From: Bathymodiolus azoricus thioautotrophic gill symbiont
GTDB lineage: Bacteria; Pseudomonadota; Gammaproteobacteria; PS1; Pseudothioglobaceae
Reading direction: 5' to 3'
Assembly: GCF_001298715.1 (NCBI RefSeq)
Contig: NZ_CDSC02000249.1
Span: forward strand, 1 to 6,712
DNA: 6,712 nucleotides
The translations under genes were made by a program, and so were the position numbers. Position 1 is the first letter of the stretch. Every line of letters starts with the position of its first letter. The notes below the pieces were generated by a model. It saw nothing but the letters and a program-made list of their open reading frames with translations, was not told the DNA's origin and searched no databases. Positions 1 to 5,669 of the stretch are shown in pieces.

Positions 1-32
1 ACCCCTTAACAAAATTCGTCCTTATCAATTTA
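1..32 (-). other. Short stretch after trkH, possible start of a next gene
   Basis: These 32 bases follow the trkH stop codon in the direction of transcription. I see no stem-loop plus T-run that would end the operon here. On the minus strand there is an AAGGA followed by six bases and a TTG codon (positions 12 to 10) that stays open to the window edge, and a second purine-rich AAGGGG at the very edge. Either could belong to the ribosome binding site or start of a fifth operon gene lying to the left, but far too little is visible to call a gene. Confidence 0.12.
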
Positions 33-1481
33 TTAGAAACGCCAAAAAGCTTTGTGTAAGAGCGCCATTAAAGTTAAGATTTCTAAGCGACCGAGAAGCA
101 TAGAAAAACTTAGAATCCATTTAGCACTGTCGCTGATACTACTATAGTTGGCAGCAACTTTACCCAAAGCTGGGCCTAAATTATTAATACTAGCAGCGGT
201 GGCTGAGAAACTACTGACCTGATCAAGCCCTGTGAACATTAAGGCGACCATAATAAAAATAAAAGCAATAACATATAAGGAAAAAAAGCCCCAGACTGAT
301 ACCAAGGTGTTTTCCGCAACACTGTGTTTATTAAGTTTTATATTAATTTGAGCGTTAGGATGAATGAATTTTTTGATTTCTTTGGCGGCAAGTTTAAACA
401 TTAATAGTACCCGCACAACTTTAATACCACCACCCGTTGACCCAGCACACGCGCCCACAAAACTGGAAAAAATTAATAGCACAGGGAGCATAAATACCCA
501 CATTGAAAAATTAGTGGAAGCAAAACCTGTGGTGGTTGCCATAGAAACGCTTTGAAAAATACCGTATCTAAACGCCTCAAAGATACTTTGGTATTGCCCT
601 ATGTTGATTAAATAAAGCGAAACCACCACAGTTAAAAAACTTAAAAATATGACATAGGTTTTAAATTCTGAATCATAATAATAATGATTAATATGATTTT
701 GTCGCCAAACAAAAAAATGCAATGAAAAATTAATACCTGCTAAAAACATAAACACAACAGCAACAGATTCAATGGCAACAGAGTCAAAATAGCCAATAGA
801 AGCATCATGTGTGGAGAAACCGCCAATTGCAACGGTGGCATAACTGTGTCCAATAGCATCAAAAATATTCATACCTGCTAAGTAATAACCCAATGCACAA
901 GCAATGGTAAAACCGATATAAATCATCCATAAAACTTTGGCAGTTTGGGTGAGTTTTGGCGTTAATCTATCTTTAGAAATACCACTGGATTCAGCGTGGT
1001 AAAGCTCCATACCACTTACGCCTAACATTGGCAAAATCGCTAGCGCTAAGACAATAATACCCATGCCACCTAGCCATTGTAATTGCTGGCGATAATACAG
1101 GATTGCCTTGGGTAGGTTATCCAATCCAGAAATGACAGTAGCACCCGTGGTAGTGAGACCCGACATTGACTCAAAAAATGCATCACTAAAAGACATTTGC
1201 AAAGCATCTGAGAGTAAAAATGGAATGGTTGCAAACAATGAAAGTACAAACCAAAAACTCACCACTACTAAAATACCTTCACGAATTCTAAATGTTTCTT
1301 TGGTGTTTTTAAATTTTACCCATAACAACACTCCACTACCCAATGTGAGCAATAATGCCGTTAAAAAGATAGAGTATTGCTGCTCGGCATAAATCAAATC
1401 AACCAATATCGGTGGCAGTTGTGTTAAGCTAAAAACCATTAGCAGTAAGCCGATGGTTTTGAATACAATATTAAGTTGCAT
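33..1481 (-). CDS. trkH: TrkH, potassium-translocating membrane subunit of the Trk system
   Basis: Predicted inner-membrane K+ uptake channel subunit of 482 residues, close to the roughly 483 of E. coli TrkH, so it appears complete. The four-fold pore repeat of the SKT (Trk/Ktr/HKT) family is visible: filter segments TTTGA at residues 110-114, IGGF at 219-222, TTTGF at 316-320 and NNLGP at 433-437. The glycine-rich AGSTGGGIK stretch (346-354) is the intramembrane gating loop region, and the conserved LGRLEI block near residue 463 precedes a C-terminal AFWR. Many hydrophobic segments fit the expected two extra N-terminal helices plus four M1-P-M2 units. The ATG follows the trkA stop by only 2 bases and has no well-placed Shine-Dalgarno (an AAGG lies about 15 bases upstream), so translation probably depends on coupling to trkA. 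Activity should require the TrkA ring. TrkG is a close paralogue, but linkage to trkA favours TrkH. Confidence 0.96.
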   Translation of the reverse strand: MQLNIVFKTIGLLLMVFSLTQLPPILVDLIYAEQQYSIFLTALLLTLGSGVLLWVKFKNTKETFRIREGILVVVSFWFVLSLFATIPFLLSDALQMSFSDAFFESMSGLTTTGATVISGLDNLPKAILYYRQQLQWLGGMGIIVLALAILPMLGVSGMELYHAESSGISKDRLTPKLTQTAKVLWMIYIGFTIACALGYYLAGMNIFDAIGHSYATVAIGGFSTHDASIGYFDSVAIESVAVVFMFLAGINFSLHFFVWRQNHINHYYYDSEFKTYVIFLSFLTVVVSLYLINIGQYQSIFEAFRYGIFQSVSMATTTGFASTNFSMWVFMLPVLLIFSSFVGACAGSTGGGIKVVRVLLMFKLAAKEIKKFIHPNAQINIKLNKHSVAENTLVSVWGFFSLYVIAFIFIMVALMFTGLDQVSSFSATAASINNLGPALGKVAANYSSISDSAKWILSFSMLLGRLEILTLMALLHKAFWRF

Positions 1482-1483
1482 AA

Positions 1484-2857
1484 TTAATCAAAATAGCCTT
1501 CAAACAATTCTTCTATCTGGTGAATTTTGCTAACATCACTCAGCACTAAAAGCACATGGTCGTTTTCTTTAATTACTAATGTTCTTGAAGCCATCATGAC
1601 TTCATCACCACGAACAACAGAGGCAAATACAGTACCTTTGGGCAATTTAATCTCTTCAATAGTTTTACCCACCACATCAGAATGATGTTTATCACCATGA
1701 ATAATGACTTCAATGGCTTCTGCCTTTCCCTGTCGTAGAGAATGCGCCATCATGGTATCGCCCTTGCGGATATGTGCCAAAATACCGCTGGTGGTAATTT
1801 GGTCGGGAGATACGACCATATCTACGCCGTCACTTTGGGTGGCTAAATCTTTATACACATTGCGTTTAACTAAGGCGACGGTTTTGTATGCACCGAGGCG
1901 TTTTGCCAAAATTGAGACAATCACATTTATCTCATCAGAATCAGTGAGTGCTAGAAATAAGTCGGTGCTTTCGATACCTTCTTCTGTTAATAAATCTTGG
2001 TCAGAGGCATTACCATGCAAAACAAGGGTGTTTTCTAACTCGTCAGCAATTTTTTTAACGCGTTGTTTGTTAAGTTCAATAAGGCGAACATGATGGTTTT
2101 TTTCTAAAAATTTGGCTAAACTAAGTCCAATCAAACCGCCGCCAGCAATGATGATATTTTTATAAGGTCGGTCTAGGCGCCTAAATTCTTTCAACACTTG
2201 AGAAATACTTTCTTTTTTAGTTACAAAATACACTCTATCGCCGTCTTTAATCACGGTATCACCATAAGCAGGAATAGCTTGAGCATTACGATAAATAGCA
2301 ACAATACGCATATGTGTTTTGGGTAAGTGCTCGTGTAGTTCCTTAATAGGTCGTCCAACAATAGGTGTGCCTGCATGAGCTTTGGTTTCTACTAATTGCA
2401 TCAATCCATTGTCAAATTCAAAGATTTGTTCAGCACCTGGTTGTTCAACCACGCGTTTAATAAAATTGGTTACCAAAACTTCTGGGGTAATCACAAAGTC
2501 AATTGGAATAGCCTGATTGGAAAATAATTTGTCGTGATATAGATACTCAGCGGTGCGGATGCGTGCAATTTTTTTGTCTACATTGTAAAGTGTGTGTGCC
2601 ATCTGACAAGCCAACATATTACCTTCATCAGATTTGGTAACGGCAATCACCATATCCATAGATCTAATTTCTGCTTGCTCTAAAATATTTGGATATGAAG
2701 CTTGCCCACAAATGGTTTTGACATCTAAATGACGGGCAATGTCGGCTAAATTAGTTGCGTCTTTATCCACAATGGTGATTTCATTTTCAGTATCTTTACT
2801 GAGATAGCGAGCGAGTGATGCGCCTACTTGCCCTGCACCTAAGATTAAAATTCTCAT
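1484..2857 (-). CDS. trkA: TrkA, NAD-binding regulatory subunit of the Trk potassium system
   Basis: Cytoplasmic peripheral protein of 457 residues (E. coli TrkA is 458), which binds NAD(H) or adenine nucleotides and gates TrkH. It shows the family's tandem RCK layout: N-terminal Rossmann domain starting at residue 1 with GAGQVG (G7, G9, G12) and an acidic residue D31 at the end of the second strand; first RCK_C domain around 142-225; second Rossmann domain from about 233 with GGGLIG (G239, G241, G244) and E261 at the matching strand end; second RCK_C around 375-455. Both nucleotide-binding loops look intact. The gene begins 5 bases after the ntrX stop with only a weak AAGAAA in front of the ATG, and ends 2 bases before trkH, placing both Trk subunits in one transcript with the NtrYX regulators. 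Function is confident; the idea that NtrX controls its own downstream trk genes is inference. Confidence 0.97.
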   Translation of the reverse strand: MRILILGAGQVGASLARYLSKDTENEITIVDKDATNLADIARHLDVKTICGQASYPNILEQAEIRSMDMVIAVTKSDEGNMLACQMAHTLYNVDKKIARIRTAEYLYHDKLFSNQAIPIDFVITPEVLVTNFIKRVVEQPGAEQIFEFDNGLMQLVETKAHAGTPIVGRPIKELHEHLPKTHMRIVAIYRNAQAIPAYGDTVIKDGDRVYFVTKKESISQVLKEFRRLDRPYKNIIIAGGGLIGLSLAKFLEKNHHVRLIELNKQRVKKIADELENTLVLHGNASDQDLLTEEGIESTDLFLALTDSDEINVIVSILAKRLGAYKTVALVKRNVYKDLATQSDGVDMVVSPDQITTSGILAHIRKGDTMMAHSLRQGKAEAIEVIIHGDKHHSDVVGKTIEEIKLPKGTVFASVVRGDEVMMASRTLVIKENDHVLLVLSDVSKIHQIEELFEGYFD

Positions 2858-2862
2858 AATGA

Positions 2863-3423
2863 TTATTTCTTATCAATGCCTAAATCTTTTAACTTACGAT
2901 ACAATGTGGTTCTCTCCAATCCAGCTAATTCTGCCACTTTGGCAATGTTGTGATTATTTTGAGCTAGATGATGCTCAAAATACTGCGCCTCAAAAATATT
3001 TCTAACAGCTTTAAGTGGTAAGTCAAAATTAATACCACCAATTTTTAGCTTATCATCATTGATTTTTTCAGCCAAAAGTTTGCGTACTAACGGCAAAATA
3101 TCATGTAGTGGTTTTTTTAGAAAATCAACCGCACCCAGCTTAATCGCTTTAACCACATCTTGATGCTCTGCATGGCCAGACATCATCACTACTGGCGTAG
3201 AAAAACCTGCGCTCATCCATTCTTCCAATAGTGACATACCATCTTGTCCAGGCATCCACACATCCATCATAATTAAATCAAAAGTTTGTTTTTTTACGAT
3301 GATTTTTGCCTGCTGAGCGTCCGCTGCCAAAACTACATTATAGTTAACATCTTCCAAGGTATCTTTTATCGCCTCAGCATTGATGCTTTCATCGTCAATA
3401 ATCAAAATATTGCCAATTATCAT
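2863..3423 (-). CDS. ntrX: Short NtrX-type response regulator (receiver + Fis HTH, no AAA+ domain)
   Basis: Response regulator partner of the NtrY kinase encoded directly upstream, predicted to be a cytoplasmic DNA-binding protein. Residues 4-120 form a receiver domain with the acidic pair D10/D11, phosphoacceptor D54 (in MMDVWMPG), S82 in MMSGHAE and K104 before P105, so phosphorylation chemistry looks intact. Residues about 134-183 match the NtrX C-terminus, with an amphipathic dimerisation-type helix (FEAQYFEHHL) and a Fis-type helix-turn-helix (AELAGLERTTLYRKL). Typical NtrX proteins run about 450 residues because an AAA+ sigma-54-interacting ATPase lies between these parts. Here they are joined by roughly 15 residues; no Walker A, Walker B or GAFTGA motif exists in the 186-residue product. 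The reading frame is unbroken and both flanking genes abut, so this is a domain loss and not a frameshift. It resembles RegA/PrrA/ActR in architecture, but the HTH sequence and the NtrY neighbour favour NtrX descent. Start supported by a strong Shine-Dalgarno. Confidence 0.9.
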   Translation of the reverse strand: MIIGNILIIDDESINAEAIKDTLEDVNYNVVLAADAQQAKIIVKKQTFDLIMMDVWMPGQDGMSLLEEWMSAGFSTPVVMMSGHAEHQDVVKAIKLGAVDFLKKPLHDILPLVRKLLAEKINDDKLKIGGINFDLPLKAVRNIFEAQYFEHHLAQNNHNIAKVAELAGLERTTLYRKLKDLGIDKK

Positions 3424-5591
3424 ACGCCCTCCTTTTTGTATCCAAATTCAATGATGACCATTGCCCCATGAGGTTTAACATTGCTGGCAAAAATACGCCC
3501 ATCGTGTTGTTCAATAATATTTTGCACAATTGCCATACCCAACCCACTACCTTTTTCTTTAGTCGTTACATAAGGCTCAAACATAGATTCAAGTACAGAC
3601 TCATCAAAACCATCACCATTGTCTTTAATACTTAAACGCACTATACCCTTATCTTTTAAATATTGGGTGGCAATATTAATGGTCAAATCATGCCCTTTAT
3701 TAACCGATTCAGTGGAATTCTTAACTAGGTTAATTAGCACCCTAGAAATACTATTAGCATCTAAGAGTAATTTAGGCACATCGCCTGAGAGATCAAGCTC
3801 AATACTGATATTTTTTTGCGCATCGTACAAAGCAATTGACTGATTAATCAGTGTATTTAAATCCAGTAATTTTCTCTCAACTTGTGGTGTGTTGGCATAA
3901 TCAGAAAAGGCACTGACCATTGCATCTATAGACTTCACTTGGTCAATAATAACACCCGTGGTTTTATCCACGATTTCCAAATCCTTACCTTTAAGTTTTT
4001 CTAAAAATTTATTTCTTAAGCGCTGCGCTGACAATAAAATAGGAGTAAGTGGGTTTTTAATCTCGTGTGCCATACGCATTGCCACTTCACCCCAAGCGGC
4101 TTTTTTCTGTGCACGGTGTAGTTTCGAAATGTCCTTAACAATAATGACATAACCCAAAGTTGTATCACTAACATCTAATGCCGCACCTTGACAAGACAAT
4201 AAAACACGCTTATTTGATAAAGTTACCTCAATTTCTTCACTCCATTCGCCGCCTTCTTGGTTGAACCTGTCTTGAATGATAAAAAATAATGGCCCAAGAT
4301 AACTATTTTTCTTAATAACGCTATCGCACAACTTGCCCACAAACTGTTGCTCATTTTCAATGCCCAGTATTTTGCCGATAACAGAATTAACAAACTGAAT
4401 TTTTTTGTCTTGATCTAAACCAATCACACCAAAAGAATATCTTAAAATGGTTTCTAAATACAAATTATGTGTACTTAATCCTTGGCGTGATTGCTGAATT
4501 TGCTTAGACATTTCATTAAATTGCTCAATCAGGAGACGCACATCTTTGTTTTTTTCCTGATTGTGAACCATGACACCATAATTACCCTTGGCAATTTCTT
4601 TAGTGGCAAGTGAGAGATTATGCATTGGGCGCATCAATTGGTCAATCATTCTAAACACAATGAGTAACATACTCAAAACTGTCAGCAAAATGGTCGATGA
4701 AAAATCTAATAAAAAGCGTTTTTTCGTGAGTGAAGTATTAACATCAAAGGTGACACTGCTAGCAAAATTATAAAAACTTTTAACTTGACCTAAAAAACGC
4801 AATAGATGCGGATCTGTTGCATATACAGCAGTCAAATCCAAGATTTTTTTATCCGCATTTTTACTTAAATAATGACTGGACATTTGCACTTGAAACAACT
4901 TTAAATTTTCATCTTCAAAAGCAACAAAATCCTGCTGAGACGATAACGGTTGATTGTCCTCAACAATACAAGTATCCCTTTGGCTTATTTGTGTAATTAT
5001 GATGTCTTTTTCATTTTTTAACACCAATGAACAAGCGTATTTTTTATCAATCAAGCCTTGAACAAAAGCCTGCATCTTAGCGTCATAATCTTTTGCATCT
5101 TGTTGGAAATTAGAATAACTTTGAATTTGCTGTAATAATACTTTAGTGAAATCAACATAGCGGTCATCTCGAACCATTTGTAAACCATGATATAGGCTAT
5201 TTACTTGATTTAAAAATACTTTATTGAAATTATTGTAGGTATCCTCAGAGCGCTTAACATTATCCTGTACCGTCTGAAATGAAAATAGATAAAAAGAAAA
5301 TACTGGCGCAATTGTGAGTAGAGGGATAATCTTGATAAAAGTCCAAGTAAATCGCGTGCCAATGACACCATTTTTGTTGTCTTGTTTAACCTTAGAAACA
5401 GCAAGAAATACATAAAAACCTGCAATAAAAATAACAACAACATTATAAGATACCAGCACCCACCACCAATCTTTAATCAAGTATGGATTGATCCCCATAT
5501 AAGACAAACCGCCTATTGAAATTAAGAAAGCAATTGGCCAAACCCATTTATTCGGTACTTTCTTGAGGGAGAAATTTTGTTCAAAAATCAT
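3420..5591 (-). CDS. ntrY: NtrY-type membrane sensor histidine kinase
   Basis: Inner-membrane kinase of 723 residues, the usual size for NtrY, that should autophosphorylate and phosphorylate NtrX. Hydrophobic segments lie near residues 17-34, 46-66, 84-104 and 295-316. The stretch of about 190 residues between the last two would be periplasmic, with just two cysteines (C187, C208). A HAMP linker follows (about 317-370, starting near MRPMHNLS), then a PAS domain (about 375-490), a HisKA dimerisation domain with phosphoacceptor H509 in AHEIKNPLTP, and an HATPase_c domain (about 610-718) with N box N621/N625, G1 box DNGDG (657-661) and G2 box GSGLG (681-685). All catalytic motifs look intact. 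Its TGA stop overlaps the ntrX ATG in ATGA. The signal is unknown; NtrYX is tied to nitrogen control in some bacteria and to redox or oxygen control in others. The ATG lacks a clear Shine-Dalgarno; a candidate promoter lies about 25 bases upstream. Confidence 0.93.
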   Translation of the reverse strand: MIFEQNFSLKKVPNKWVWPIAFLISIGGLSYMGINPYLIKDWWWVLVSYNVVVIFIAGFYVFLAVSKVKQDNKNGVIGTRFTWTFIKIIPLLTIAPVFSFYLFSFQTVQDNVKRSEDTYNNFNKVFLNQVNSLYHGLQMVRDDRYVDFTKVLLQQIQSYSNFQQDAKDYDAKMQAFVQGLIDKKYACSLVLKNEKDIIITQISQRDTCIVEDNQPLSSQQDFVAFEDENLKLFQVQMSSHYLSKNADKKILDLTAVYATDPHLLRFLGQVKSFYNFASSVTFDVNTSLTKKRFLLDFSSTILLTVLSMLLIVFRMIDQLMRPMHNLSLATKEIAKGNYGVMVHNQEKNKDVRLLIEQFNEMSKQIQQSRQGLSTHNLYLETILRYSFGVIGLDQDKKIQFVNSVIGKILGIENEQQFVGKLCDSVIKKNSYLGPLFFIIQDRFNQEGGEWSEEIEVTLSNKRVLLSCQGAALDVSDTTLGYVIIVKDISKLHRAQKKAAWGEVAMRMAHEIKNPLTPILLSAQRLRNKFLEKLKGKDLEIVDKTTGVIIDQVKSIDAMVSAFSDYANTPQVERKLLDLNTLINQSIALYDAQKNISIELDLSGDVPKLLLDANSISRVLINLVKNSTESVNKGHDLTINIATQYLKDKGIVRLSIKDNGDGFDESVLESMFEPYVTTKEKGSGLGMAIVQNIIEQHDGRIFASNVKPHGAMVIIEFGYKKEGV
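3427..3434 (-). promoter_or_regulatory. Strong Shine-Dalgarno for ntrX inside the ntrY 3' end
   Basis: The minus strand reads AAGGAGGG here, ending three bases before the ntrX ATG. It lies within the last codons of ntrY, which encode KEGV before the stop. It fixes the ntrX start. It is the only near-consensus ribosome binding site in the operon, since ntrY, trkA and trkH all have weak or badly spaced ones, so ntrX may be translated more strongly than its neighbours. Confidence 0.8.
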
Positions 5592-5617
5592 AGTTCGTTT
5601 GTCGCGTGTATGTGCTG

Positions 5618-5626
5618 ATTATCTCA
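5618..5626 (-). promoter_or_regulatory. Candidate extended -10 promoter for the ntrY operon
   Basis: On the minus strand, TGA directly precedes GATAAT (5623 to 5618), a 5 of 6 match to TATAAT with the TGn extension. No convincing -35 hexamer is found 16-18 bases upstream, which is tolerated by extended -10 promoters. Transcription would start near 5611, giving a leader of about 20 bases before the ntrY ATG. Prediction by eye only. Confidence 0.45.
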
Positions 5627-5632
5627 TAAAAA

Positions 5633-5661
5633 TAGCCACTAAGACTAATTGTTGCTAAAAT
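5633..5661 (+). promoter_or_regulatory. Candidate sigma-70-type promoter for rnd
   Basis: TAGCCA at 5633-5638 (4 of 6 to TTGACA) and TAAAAT at 5656-5661 (5 of 6 to TATAAT) are separated by an ideal 17 bases. The -10 box ends six bases before the rnd ATG, so transcription would begin at or within a base or two of the start codon. The box also contains the TAA stop that closes the rnd reading frame upstream. Prediction by eye only. Confidence 0.45.
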
Positions 5662-5669
5662 ACAACAAT
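5648..5669. repeat. Perfect 7-bp inverted repeat around the rnd -10 box
   Basis: ATTGTTG (5648-5654) is the exact reverse complement of CAACAAT (5663-5669), with an 8-base AT-rich spacer that contains the candidate -10 hexamer. The right arm runs into the rnd ATG. Its position would suit a dimeric repressor that blocks RNA polymerase, but a chance match in AT-rich DNA is possible and no regulator is recognised. If transcription starts at the ATG, the repeat cannot fold as an RNA hairpin in the rnd transcript. Confidence 0.4.

Larger units (their letters stand above)
33..5591 (-). other. Operon ntrY-ntrX-trkA-trkH
   Basis: Four same-strand genes are separated by a 4-base overlap, a 5-base gap and a 2-base gap, leaving no room for internal promoters outside coding sequence and showing no internal terminator. 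This order is common in gammaproteobacteria, where (from general knowledge of the neighbourhood) rsmB and a DUF4390 gene often precede ntrY. Here ntrY is the first gene and faces rnd divergently, so the operon appears separated from rsmB. Co-transcription is inferred from spacing only. Confidence 0.85.

Noticed and set aside
1108..1392. 94-codon plus-strand frame opposite trkH
   Set aside because: Antisense to conserved TrkH pore sequence with no family resemblance; treated as a chance frame.
1704..2093. 129-codon plus-strand frame opposite trkA
   Set aside because: It lies wholly antisense to a conserved, motif-complete trkA, has no ribosome binding site and shows no recognisable domain, so it is a shadow frame.
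2863..3423. ntrX as a pseudogene or frameshifted full-length gene
   Set aside because: The frame is unbroken from a strong Shine-Dalgarno to the stop, the receiver catalytic residues and HTH are intact, and flanking genes abut with no leftover AAA+ sequence in another frame.
2863..3423. Calling the short regulator RegA/PrrA/ActR
   Set aside because: Length and domain order fit, but the C-terminal sequence (ELAGLERTTLYRKLK) is NtrX-like, the partner kinase is NtrY-type with a PAS and large periplasmic domain, and the neighbourhood is that of ntrYX-trkAH.
5638..5648. Short direct repeat ACTAAGACTAA upstream of rnd
   Set aside because: Two copies of a 5-base word in AT-rich DNA is expected by chance and does not fit a known site.
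5592..5667. Small RNA or riboswitch in the divergent intergenic region
   Set aside because: Only 76 bases, shared by two start regions; apart from the 7-bp inverted repeat there is no stable stem or terminator-like T-run.
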